Below are positions 46,565 to 58,200 of a DNA stretch of 64,000 nucleotides, piece after piece; positions within the stretch are counted from its first letter, which is position 1, and each line of letters opens with the position of its first letter. A program made the position numbers and the translations under genes. Source of the DNA: Eremophila alpestris peregrina (taxonomy: Eukaryota > Chordata > Aves > Passeriformes > Alaudidae). Where the stretch lies: the NCBI GenBank assembly GCA_009792885.1, contig WMCF01000150.1, forward strand, positions 100,734-164,733. Reading direction: 5' to 3'. The notes beneath the pieces are model-generated. The model was not told the DNA's origin, did no database searches, and was given only the letters and a program-made list of their open reading frames with translations.

Positions 46565-46675
46565 GCAAAGGGACAGGTTCTTGGAAGGCAGAGTGTCCCT
46601 GCCCATGGAAAGGGGATGGAACAAGGTCCTTTAAGGTCTCTTCCAACCAAAACCAACTGGGATTCAGTGATGCAG
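46565..46675 (+). mobile_element. CR1 LINE 3' tail
   Basis: 'gtgtccctgcccatggaaag' followed by 'ggtcctttaaggtctcttcc' and a degenerate end matches the CR1 terminus. Confidence 0.8.
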
Positions 46676-48066
46676 GCAAAGATGGAAGAGCTTTGGAAAA
46701 AACCCCATTTATCTAAACTGCCTTTTGCTCAGCAATGTCAGTGAAAATCCCACTTACCCTGTGAAGAACCTGCCAGGAATGCCCATTTTCCCTGCCTTTA
46801 CACCCCAACAGACATTTTCTGTCCCTTGTACCCCAAACCCCATCCATCAAACCCTGCAAACAACAGCGAGGGTTCGTCTCCACACATTGATCAAAGCCCA
46901 AAAAACACTGCTCCAAAGCAGCTTGAGTCAAAGCACAAGAAATGTTAGGCCTTTCCCCTGTAACAGAGCCTTATTTATCACAGTGGAAAGGGTACTTTGG
47001 AGAGGCAAATGGCCAACTAGTCCCTTTGATACATGGAGATGCTTCAAGATAGGTATGATATAGAAAACCTCGGCGGAGATATGTCCCAGCTAATCTGACA
47101 GTTATCTCTTTTACAGCCAACTACTGTCATTTCAGTCTTTGAGAACTGCCAGCTATGCTGATAACTGCAGACCTCACCACAGCACAGGAGAAAGCCTTTG
47201 TTAATTAAGCTCCCTTCATTTCCATGCTGCTCTGGCCCCCGCTGGGCTCTCGGGGAGCAGCTGCTGTGTGGCCCTTTGTGCTGGTGGTGGCAGTGCCACA
47301 CGTCCCCCCCCAGCTGCAGATCCTCCCTGGGATGAAATGCTGCAGCCCTGCCACCAACCAGACTCATAACTCACCTGGAACACAGCAGATTCCCCCCTTG
47401 GAGGGGGGAAAAAACCCTCCCTGAGGGATGGATAAACCTTCCCATTGTCCTGATGCGGGGCTGATTTTTCCCTGTGTGGTGTTGGGTTCCAGGGGAGCCT
47501 GTTTATGCTGAATTCATGAGAGCCACTTTGTGCCCAGGAGAGCTCAGCTCTGTCTTTTCAATCAGTTAGTGGCCATCAGGCCCTAATGGGGTTTCTGGAA
47601 CTGTGGGTGCTTTATGCTCTGCTCTGCAGGCATTTGGGCTCGCTAAGCTCTTCCCTGGGCTGTGCTCAGCCCCTCACTCCAGGCAAATGAGATGTTCCCT
47701 CACTCTTAGATCCTCAGCAGACTTGCAAGTGTCACATGTGAGCCCAGACTTACTCTGGACCATTTCTGGTTTGCAGTTCTTTCTGCCTGATTCTGCCCGC
47801 ACTGGGGCTGTTTCCCTTGCCCTGCAGTGGTGCCTCACTCTCCTCCTGATGGCCACTGCTGCTTTCCCCCTCTAGCCAAAGCCACTGCAAGGAATCCCAT
47901 CACCTTCACTGGCTGAAGAAGTGAAGCAGAAAAGAGAAACAACCATCCTGCAGGTGGTTAACTGCAGAACTAAATGAAACTGGTGCTGGAAGGACTTTGA
48001 TCACTCATACAGCCGAGTTGTGACAGCTTCACCCCAAACCAGCCCATCTTTGCTTATTTGCTCTTT

Positions 48067-48109
48067 CATAAGCTTAGAAACCAGCTTAGAAACCTCCTTA
48101 GGAACCAGC
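48067..48109. repeat. Short tandem repeat
   Basis: Three imperfect units of the type 'cttagaaaccag' lie in tandem. Confidence 0.7.
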
Positions 48110-50012
48110 CAGACCCCATTGAACAGTTCTCACCCACAGGTCTCTTCTTTTTACCTTCTTTTTTACCATTCAGAGCCATCATCCAAGAACCATCCAAACC
48201 AGTTACCCACATTCTTGTATCCCAGTTTCCCTGTGCCCACAGCTGCAGTTCCCAGTTCCCTGCTGGTTCAAAGGGATTCACACCCCTTCTGTAACTCCAA
48301 ATCTCTGCAAAAATAAAGAAGCTGTTCCCTGTGGATCCTCCTCCACCTTTTGGGTCACTTACCTGGCGAGGCACTTGGGCTTCCAGGAGAAGGGCAGGAG
48401 CCAGGAGCAGGGAAGATTTCTGAGGCTGTGGAATGGTTAAAAAGATTCCTGCCTCAGGACCACTGAGGGCTTAGTGTCTGTTCTATAATTTATAGCTCAG
48501 CATCTCTCCTCCCAAGGTTTTGTGCTCACAGAACAACCCTTTTCTAGTTCATGTGCATGGCACAGCTCAGGGAATGCCCCCAGGTTAGTCCAGGCCTTGT
48601 TAATACCTTCACCCATGCAACCTCTGGGGAGAAAACAGCTTTTTATCATGAGGTGAAAATGGAACTGCCTGGAAAAAACAACACAAACACGGGGTTTAGC
48701 CCACGAGCAGAGGTTCCAGGCCTTTTAGTCTGGAAGCTGCCAGGCTGCTGTCGACTGAGCCAGGGCTGGAGATTTGGCTGTCAGGGCAGGGAGAGACGTG
48801 AGCCCGAAACAGAGGGCAGCAGGAGGCTCCAACACACTGGTGAGAGGGGATAAAGCAGAGTATTACATTTTAATTGATCTAATCTTTGGCTCCCGGTGGA
48901 ATTTGCAGAGATATCTTACTAGAATTACCCGGGGTTTATCAGGAGACAGCAATACTGGGAAAGTGCCTTTTGCAAGGCAAACGACTCCAGATCTTGAACT
49001 GCATTAGCATTGGGGCTGGCTGAGCAAAAAGAGCCCCCACAATGGTTTCAAAGATGAGAGGAAAGGAAAGAAGAAAAAAAAAAAACGGGGAGAGAGGGAA
49101 TATGTGAGATGTAAACCCATCTGGGCATGCAAATGTGTGTGAGCACAAACCCAGCACATGCATAATGCTGCCTGCTCCCTCCAGGCTGGGACCTGGAAGG
49201 ATTTAGCAGGGAGCAGAAAATACAGGACAGAGGCACATTAGAAAAGGCATCTCAGTGACAGCAGCTTTTATCCTCCTCGTCTGAGGTCCGTTTCTGCTCT
49301 GGGTGCAAAACCTCTGAATATTTAAAAAAAAAAATTAAAAAAAGAGGAGGGCAAGAGGGACATGAAACAAATCTCCTTAAAATACAGACCCAGATATAAA
49401 ATACCAAGTGGGTGGAGCAAGCTAACAGGAGAGACAAAAAGCAAAGACTCTCAGAAACCAGGTGGTTTCTCATCATTTTTTTTCCTTGACATCCTCTGTC
49501 TGAGCAGATGACTGCAAGATCTTTGGAGATGCAGAATAATGTCTGGCTCTGTCAAGATTTCTCTTTATTCAGTGCGGGGAAGTGGTGAAAAAAACATCAG
49601 GTCTGATAAATGATTCATGGAGCCTTTTCTTCTGCTAATCTGTAAATAAATTTTAAAAAGCAGCTTCCTTTTGATGAATATATTCTGCAGCTCGTAGAAA
49701 CATGTTGGCCTTTAAGCACAACACAGGCTCTCTCAGATGTCTCTAGTGCTGCTGTCAGGACTCTGAAAGCCCAGCTTGGCTCCCTGCAGGGTTGGAAGGA
49801 GTTTTACTGACTTACCTCAGGTAAGAGGAGCCTTGCCTTATCTCACTGCTCAGGGAGAGGGGAACATCCTGGGGATTTACAGGTGTGAAAGCCAGGAAGG
49901 ACCTCTGTGAACAGCTCATACGACATCCTAAAAAACAAGCTCTGAGTCCTCTCCTTGCTGCCTGTTTTACAGTCACTGGGAGGCAGAGCTTCCCCTCACA
50001 CCCTGTGGGAAC

Positions 50013-50258
50013 AGCAGAATGACCCTGATGTGCCCATTACCACACAGCACACCCCATTCCCTGTGCATCCTCCTCAGAAACATCTGCTGGAATAATGAGA
50101 ACAACCCTACTGTACCCATCACCACACAGCACACCCCAATTCCTTGTGCATCCTCCTCAGAAACATCTGCTGGAATAATGAGAACAACCCTACTGTACCC
50201 ATCACCATGGATCACACCCCATTCTCTCTGCATCCTCCTCAGAAACATCTGCTGGAAT
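50013..50258. repeat. Tandem array, 82-83-base unit, about three copies
   Basis: Successive copies share 'tgcatcctcctcagaaacat', 'ctgctggaataatgagaaca' and 'ctgtacccatcacc'. The starts are offset by 82 and 83 bases. The array sits about 340 bases beyond the predicted GRIK4 cleavage site. Confidence 0.92.
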
Positions 50259-50615
50259 CATCCTGGATTCATCCCTGGGCAGCTGGACTCCAACCACCAC
50301 ATATGGGAAAAATGGAGCTACATCCCGGCTCATCCTGCTGTCAGTTCTGAGTTCTCTCATCACCAGTTATTTGGTTGTTTTTTTGTTTTTTTTTTTCAAT
50401 TGACCTTTGCTTTTTAACTCCTGCTTTCCATTCAGCAACACCAGGGGTGTGGACACTCTCAGGCAGCAGAGACCTGCAACAGCCAAAGCACCTCTTGCCT
50501 GTCAAGTTGCTGGGTTTCTCCCTGAGCAGACAGGCCTCAAACTGTCTCACAACTTTCCTGACTCTGAACAGGGGAGGAAAGAGAAAAAAAAAAGCATGGT
50601 TATACAAGGACATCT

Positions 50616-50621
50616 TTTATT
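50616..50621 (-). terminator. Probable GRIK4 polyadenylation signal
   Basis: Plus-strand TTTATT gives AATAAA on the transcribed strand. A T-run at 50583-50593 lies just downstream in the transcript. Confidence 0.55.
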
Positions 50622-51242
50622 TCCGTACATTCAAGACAAAAAGAAAAGAAAACAATTCAAGAACAGGATGTACCTTCAACTCAAGGCTTTATCTCCCCTG
50701 CCCCTCTCCATTGTCATCTCTTTCCTTTTACGACCAGAAATTGCATAGAGTTTGTTTTTTCAATCAGAAAATTAAATTTGCCAGTGTAAACCCCCACATC
50801 TGTACCAAGCACAGGGTGAGCTGCTGCAGTTCCTAGGGAAGTCACCATTTTCCTTACAGGAGATCCCGGGCTAATGATTTTCTCAAATGTCTTGTGGCTG
50901 GAATTCACCCTGGAAGTTGAGGGTGCTCCGTGGGGTCACGGATTTGGGGAGCTCAGGAGCCTGGGGCAGAGCTCAGAGTCACTTCAGGAGCGTGCAGAGC
51001 ACAGCCAGGGACATTTTGGGGGTCCCAACACCTCCTCCCTCGGCTGGTGGGGACAGGAGCCTCCCCAGTGCCCCCCACTCACCTCCCTCAAAAGGCTCCT
51101 CCCACCCCATCCCAAGAACAGAAAGAAAAAAAGCCAAAAGATAACCCCAGAATGAAACAAAAGACACAGAACCCCTGAAATTCCAGGCGTTTCAAGGCCT
51201 CTTTGAGTTCACTGTGTTCGCTGGCTGTTTTTTGGCATTTTA

Positions 51243-51290
51243 ATATATATATATATATATCTATGTATAGATATATTTCTCTATATATGT
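51243..51290. repeat. TA microsatellite in GRIK4 3' region
   Basis: An uninterrupted (AT)n run of about 18 bases is followed by imperfect TATATCT/ATATATG units. Confidence 0.9.
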
Positions 51291-51885
51291 AATTCTAACA
51301 ACTCCTCAGATGGACTTCCAGCAAATGCTGCTTCTCACAGGGAGCATGTCCCATCCCATCCTCCCCTTCCTCCTTCAGCCCTCTGATAAGGAAGAAGAGT
51401 TCAGCACCTGGTGCCTTGGAGACTGGGTCCCGACATACCCAAAATTAAACAAAACAAAACAAAAAAAAAATCCAAAATAACGACTCCTCCCTTCCCACAG
51501 CCACGGCAAATAAAAAGTCCCACCCCCTTGCCCTTGGAGAACATCCCCCGGTAAGTGATGGAGAGGCAGCGCCGCCGTCCTTTCTCCTGTCCTTGGAAGC
51601 GGGGGGACAAGTTCCAAGAACCTCTGCTGCCCCTGGGTGGGTGATATCTGCCACACCAGCCCCCCGTCCTTCCCAGAGACACCCTCCGGACACCCACCAG
51701 CCTGAACACCCAAACCAACCTTTTACCATCCACCCCCAAGGTCCACCTCGCTCTTGGAGAAGCCGGGCAGCCGCTTTTTTTTTTAAAAAAAAACCCATTT
51801 GCACGTCGCGTACAAGTCCGTGTTCTGTAAAATGGAACAAGGACCCCCGTGTCCCCACCCCGGCGCCCCCATTCCCCCGGGGGCG

Positions 51886-52245
51886 TCACTCGGGCTCGCT
51901 GCTGTTGGTGGCTTTGTCCCACTCCAGGCTCTCCTCGCTGCGCGCCGGGGACCCCGCGGCCGGCCGCGCCCGCAGCCCCTGGAAGCGGCGGCACTCGGGG
52001 CACACGCGGATGTGGGTACAGCCCCGGGCCACCAGGGCAGCCTCCTGGGCCAGTCTTTGCGCCAGGGGTTCCGGCTCGCCCCCGCTGCACAGCTTGCCGT
52101 TGCTGAGCGCGGTGGTGGCTCGGCGCTCCTCGGGCACGGCGGGGCCAGTCCGAGCCACCCCCGCCCGCCGCCGGCGGGGATGGAAACTGTCCTTGCACAG
52201 GATGATGCTGCGCAGCTCCGCCACCATCTCTTGGCACACCGACAC
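51886..52245 (-). CDS. GRIK4: GRIK4 last coding exon (cytoplasmic tail, stop)
   Basis: 360 bases, phase 0. It reads [52 protein letters not shown] and [13 protein letters not shown], and ends NSSEPE with TGA at 51888-51886. GC-rich. Confidence 0.95.
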   Translation of the reverse strand: MSVCQEMVAELRSIILCKDSFHPRRRRAGVARTGPAVPEERRATTALSNGKLCSGGEPEPLAQRLAQEAALVARGCTHIRVCPECRRFQGLRARPAAGSPARSEESLEWDKATNSSEPE

Positions 52246-55200
52246 CTGTGTGGAGGGGGGAGAGAACGGGGCGGTGCTGCTCACCTGAGTCCCTCAGGGG
52301 TACAGCCCACCCTGTGCTCTTCATCCCCACATCAGCACAAGAGCCAAAGCTGCTGCAGGTAGAAATGCCATCTCCAGGAAAGGCACCTGGATGTTGTAGA
52401 CATCTTTGATCCCTGCGGTGATGAGGGCTTGGAGAGACCTGGGATAGTGGGAGGTGTCCCTGACCATTGCAGGGGGTGGAACTGGATGAGCTTTAAGGTC
52501 CCTTCCAACCCAGGCCATTTTAAGATTCCATAATTCTGACACCAAATTTTTATGGACTTAGTGCTGCTGGTTTTCAGCATCAGCACTCAGACATCTACAC
52601 TTGATTTAACCCAGCTCTGCCTCTCATCAGACACCCTCCCTGTGTCCTTCATCCCCAGATCAGCACAAGATCCAAACCTGCTGCAGGCAGAAATCCCAGC
52701 TCCAGGAAAGGTACCTGGATGTTGTAGACATCTTTGATCCCTTTGAAAGCCCTTGGAGCATCTCTACAGCCTTGCTCTGAATAGGAAGCACGAGTTGCTC
52801 ATGGATTTTAGACCCTGCCCAAAGGACCAAGCCTGTTCCTGTGTTTGAGGTGTCCTGGCTGGGCTCGCTCCTCAGCCTGGGTGCATGACCTGCTCTAGGA
52901 CACCCCACAATCAGCAATAAACACACCCTGTCCCTTCAGGACACTCCCAGCTCCTACCTCTGACTGTTCAGAGTGTCGAAGGCTCCACAAAAATTCCAGC
53001 ATTGCCATAAAAATTGCTACGATTAAGCCACAGATGAGCACCACGAAGATTCCACCAATGTTCTCCATTCCCAACCCTAAAATAAAGCAGGAGAGACACT
53101 CTGGAGAGGCAGACACATTATAAATCTCAAGTATCACTTCACAGAACCCCCAGGTTTTGGGGTTTTTTTTGTTGGCATTGTGGATGGCCAGCCAGGGACC
53201 AAAACCACGGAGCCAGCAGTGTCCTATTAATAGCTCCCTGCATGACTCAGATGGCCCAAGTGAGTGACTTGCAATAACTGCAGGATCGAAGATGCCTTCT
53301 CAGAAATGATGATTTTGCACATCAACAGCCAGAACGTTGGAGGGAAGCACAAAGCAATTTGTGGGCAAACCAAAAACAGGAGGGAAAAAAAACGTGGGAT
53401 CAATGGGGCACATTAATCCCTGCAAATTATTCACTGAGCTCCAGTGGCTTTGAACTTGGAAAGGAAGAGGAGCGAGGTTGTTAGAGGAGCAGAGATAAAG
53501 GAGACAAGGAAGGGCTTTAAAGGGAGCTGGCAGCAGGAAAAGCTCCTTTGATTGCATCACAAAGTGCTGCAGGAAAATTACTCTGGCTGCTGGGACTGCA
53601 GTGGGAAAGGAGAGCAGGATGCTGTGTCACACCACAGGGTGACAAAATGGGGTCCCTGCCACCCAGGGGTACCTGGCTGTGGGATGGGTGTCTCTGCCCA
53701 GCACCCCTGGCCCATGAGGAGGAAACAGCCCCTTCTATGGACAGCTCATCCCAACTTACTTCCTATGGGATGATCACATTGCCTACCCAGCCTGCATTCC
53801 AGAAAGTTCACCAGGAAAATCCATCCCTTAAAAGCTTGAGCTTTCCATGTGCTGAGGCCATCACTTCACTTGCCACCACAGCCCTGGTCCCCAAAACTGT
53901 GCCTCCATCTGCTTGTGAGGTGAGCCAACCTCAACATTTGCTGTCCTGGGACGTGGTTCCTCTGTCCTGTGTTTGGTTTGGGTCCCTGATTGGATTGATG
54001 ACTAAAAAACATGTGCTCTGCCCTGGGTTGGCTGTGTGAGGCCATTACTCAACGAGAACATCTATAAAAATCTTCCTCTCCCTCCTGCAGCATTAAATCA
54101 AAGTGTAAGGATCAATGATTTATTGACTTGATCTCGGCGTGGCTTTTAGACATAAAACCTCACCAAAATCCTTGTAAATCGCTGACCTGTTTTGTTCTAA
54201 AACTTAGCAGGTCACATTTCTGCCTCCTCCTCCGCCATTCTCTTGGCACCACCCCCAGAACAACGCAGGGAGTCTGTAAATCAGAGACTTTTGCAGTGGT
54301 GCTTCCACAGCATTGGCAAGGCAGAAAAAACAGCCCAAGAATCACAATTCAGACCCAAAGGTAAAGGCCATCCACTCCCCCCAGCAGCTCACAAGTGTGA
54401 ATTTAGGGTTTGTACCTCTCTCTACATCCTCCTGTCATTCTGTCTGGGTGCCACCTCAGACACCCAAGCTCACTGAGAGGTATTTCCTTTCTCCACACAG
54501 CTACAGCCTTCCTCATCTCCCAAACTGAGGATGTGAGCCATGGCATAGGGAACAAATCAGCAGGAAAACCTGCCCAGGGTCACAGATTGTGCTGGAAACA
54601 GCCCAGCTTTCACCTCCCAAAGCCATCTCAAAACAGCCCCCAGCCTGGATTCCACCTTAGAGACAAAAAAAACCCTTCCATCTTCAAAAGTAACTCCTTT
54701 AATGGCAATAACCTGATGTCTTACACCTTCATCCTGGAGATAAATAACTGGGACTGTCTGTGGAGCAGCACTGCCCAAAAGTGAGCATCACCTCCCAGCC
54801 CCGTGGGGTCCTGGCTGGAACAGACACACCTACACCTGCTGCAAACCCCAAAAGAGCTTCCCCACACCTGGCCTGGCTCTTTTCTCCGCTCTCACAAAGG
54901 TCACAAGGCTGTGCTTTTAACTGGGGGGCCTGCTGGCCTCGCAGAAAACGCTTGCTGAGGAAAGGGAGTCTGCCAAAACTAAAAAATGCAGCAACTGTGT
55001 TAAGCTGGCAACTGCTCTCACGCTGGGACATCAGCCTAATGTGGTGGCTTTTATGGCAATTTGCATAGCATTACCCGAAAGAATTTGCTCCTCAGTTTAC
55101 AAATGTACTAATAAAGTCCTTGTGTCCCTTCCCCTGGCTGTTTAAAAGACACTTTCACTTGGAGCCATTAACCAGCGGGCCTGTGGTGGAGATCCATCTC

Positions 55201-58200
55201 CCTTCAAGGAACCCAGGATTTTGGTCTGATCCCTTCAGCCATCCATTTTCCCAGACATTCATTAGAAGCTAATTTACCCTCCATATGCCTCCAATATTTG
55301 TCATTTGGTTGTTCCCGCTATCTCTGCCCCAGGCAAAAACACACAGCGTGAGGCACAGCGGAGATGTTTGGCTTTCTCCTTGACTTGTGAAGGAAGGAAT
55401 CTCAGGTCAGGAGAAGAGGAAGAAAATGATTCCCAGGCAGAAAAACCCGGCAGGCACGCAGCTGGGTGTTCATCCTTGCACCTCAGGCTGCCTTTGTGCC
55501 CGGTCCCTTGGGAGAGGGAGGGGTTACCTTTGGCTCTGTGGTCCTCCTCTTTGGGGCACTTCCCTCCTTCCCACCACTTGCGCTTCAGGATCTCCAGGCG
55601 GTTGTTCTCCTGCAGCTGGAGGATGGCCAGGTCGAACTCGTCGCGGAACACGGAGCCTGCAACGCCGAGAGGGACGTGGTAGGGCCCCGCCTTCCTCCCT
55701 CCCCATCACCATCACCATCATCATCATCATCATCATCCTCGACGCCCCTCCCAGCCCAGCGTGCCCAGCTTCCACAGCTCCTCTCTGGGCAGCCTGGAGG
55801 GGCTGTCAGTCCACACAAGCCATGGAAAGCTGAGGCCATTCCCGCTGGGAATGTCACCTGGTTATTGTCACTTGCAGAAGGTGACTTTACCCGGCCGCCA
55901 GGAGCCACGCAGGCCACTGGAGCAGGTCCATGATAAGGGGAGCTTTGGATTTTGAATGACCTTCTGCAGACCATGGAGGTCCCTCTCTCATCATTCCACC
56001 TCCAATTCAACCTTATTCTAACGCTCCTTCCCTCAAACTGGCCACGGAACAGAAATCCTGAGCTGGAAGGAGCCCAAGGATCATGGAAACCAAAATGTCC
56101 ACGTTGGAGGAGCTCAAGTCCTGTGCTGGGCATGGAGCTCTGCCGCAGTCCCAGTGTCTGCTAGCAGAGATCCTTGTCTGCCACCAGAGATCCTTGTCTG
56201 GTACAAGAAATCCTTGTGTGCCACCAGAGCTGCCGAGGAAGGGCCATGGGAAAGACTGCGCTTCTCCCAGTAACTCTGCACTATTGTCCCAGCCAGCAGC
56301 TTTCTGCTCCTCTTATCTGCTACGGTTTCACTGTTTAACAAGACAATGTCAGAACAAATTTAGCCCTGAAGGTAGGGATTTGTACTCACTTTGATCAGGT
56401 TGCTGTGACTTTACAAGCTTACCCATGTTCGCTAAACTAGAGTGGCTGTTTGTGTGACGGGAGCCTTATGTAATCCAGCTCAACTTTGTGCTGCTAAATG
56501 CCAGGGCTTAAAGGTCAGGACAAGGCTTCCAGGCTGTCCAAAAGATCAGCAGATCGTTTGGAATAACAATGACTAAACCCTCATTTAGCGGTGATGTTCT
56601 CTGGTGAGCTCATACATTTGAAAGACAAAACCCCTGCATTTGTTAAACCTGATGATGAGCCCGACTCTCTGGCCTGCAGTTTCAAGAACCACCAGCTGTT
56701 AACAAATTCCTGCTAAAAACTACCGGAGTTGCCCACAGCGTTAATTTGACATCACTTCTGGGATCGAAACAATGAGCACGAAACGATGCACGAACACTGG
56801 TTGGGGAAGGAAACAGCAAAGAGCAGGTATGCAGAAAACAAGCAGCAATTCGGAGACATCTTTCACACGAATTATTATTGAAAGAGCCGCGGTCGCGTCT
56901 CACATGGCTCTGGACCAGAGCAGGGGCCTCGCACATCTGGTTCTGCACCAGAGCAGGGGCCTCACATCTGGCTCTGGACCAGAGAGGGCCTCACATCTGG
57001 CTCCGAGCAAGAAACAAAAAGCACCCTGGGCAGAGCTGTGAGATGCAACGTTGGCCTTTTAGAGCCGGCGCAGCCTTTGGAACGCTCCGGTCCTCTGCCG
57101 ACAGCCGAGAAGGACTAGAATTGTTCTTCACTGCCTACCGACGGGCATGCCAATCCCGTAGCCCTTGGTGTCCAGAAGGCCCCCGACCTGCGTGAGGTTG
57201 CAATTGCGCTGCCGATAATACTCGTTCATGGTGGACTCCAGCAGGAAGGCGTAGTTGGAGTTCAGCACACGCGCGATCCCTTCCTCCGTGCTCTTCACGA
57301 AGACGCTGGGCTGCTTGGAGTACATGTAATTCCACATCCGCTGGTACGTCTGGTAGCGGGAGTTCTGCGGGGAGCACAGAGGCGGGCACAGCTCAGGGAG
57401 GAGATCTGGGGTGAGTTAGAGCTCGAAAATTAAATCCCGACAAAAATTAAACACCCCCCCCCTCCCCAAATCAGGCGCCGCTGAGGAAAGGCAGAGGAAT
57501 AAAATCAGATTTCAGATTGATGCCTCATCTTCATTTATCTCAAAGAGGCGCAAATATGGTGGGAATTTGTTGGAAAAGCTGGGCATGAAGTGCCTCAATT
57601 CCAACACAGTCTGGCAAAACTCTTTGTGCAAATTCAATTTTAGGGAAAAAAAGCATCATTTCGGTAACTGCGTATCAAAAACACACAAAAAAAGCTGGAA
57701 GAAATAGCTCCTGCTTTGTTGATTGAAACCTCTGGGTGCTCCCTGTGGAGCTCACATTGTACTGACCATCCCTAAAATGTTGTCCCAACAGTTCTTCAGT
57801 GTCAGAGCCAGACTCCAGCACCCTGAGGAGGGCACTGAGGGCTGGGGGCAGCACAAAAGCTCTCTGGAGATTGTTGCTCACAAATTTTATTCCAAAAATT
57901 ACCCAGATTTGGTTCACCACCCTGTGAGGCAAGTTAAAAAATACTTGCTGGAAAGAACTTGGGTTTTTTTTTTTTGTCATTGATTACAATAAACTAAAGC
58001 TCAGCCAGCCCCAAACCCTCAGAGTTTGCCGGTGGCTGAACCACCTTGGTCCAATGGAAAGTTGGGAATGATTAATGTCTCTTGCCTGTGCTGAGCAGAG
58101 AGTGAAACCTGCTGGCACCAGGACTGAATACAAACACACCCTGCTCTACACCAGCATTTTCAGACTGTCAAGGGCTCATTTCCTGTGCCTGGCTGGCTGG

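Larger units (their letters stand above)
40346..50594. other. Interval between TBCEL promoter and GRIK4 3' end
   Basis: These 10 kb contain no recognised protein gene. They hold three CR1 tails, small tandem repeats and two isolated splice-flanked minus-strand candidate exons (43189-43263 and 48363-48419). Stretches without visible repeats (about 42450-43280, 43900-44350 and 46940-47230) could hold conserved non-coding elements, which cannot be shown without an alignment. Confidence 0.6.
50595..51885 (-). other. GRIK4: GRIK4 3' untranslated region (predicted)
   Basis: About 1.3 kb from the stop codon to a likely cleavage site. AATAAA (50621-50616) is followed within 30 bases on the minus strand by a T-rich run, as expected downstream of a cleavage site. 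It contains a TA microsatellite. Confidence 0.55.
55657..57138 (-). other. GRIK4 intron, 1.5 kb
   Basis: This holds a CAT microsatellite (55703-55737) and two minisatellites (56155-56235 and 56900-57010). No coding feature is recognised. Confidence 0.6.

Noticed and set aside
47330..47390. A good minus-strand donor (CCAG|GTGAGT) at about 47372
   Set aside because: No matching acceptor with an open frame of useful length lies upstream, so it is probably a chance match.
55466..55933. Plus-strand frames with histidine or isoleucine runs
   Set aside because: The runs come from an intronic CAT microsatellite next to the GRIK4 exon at 55528-55656, which is read on the minus strand.
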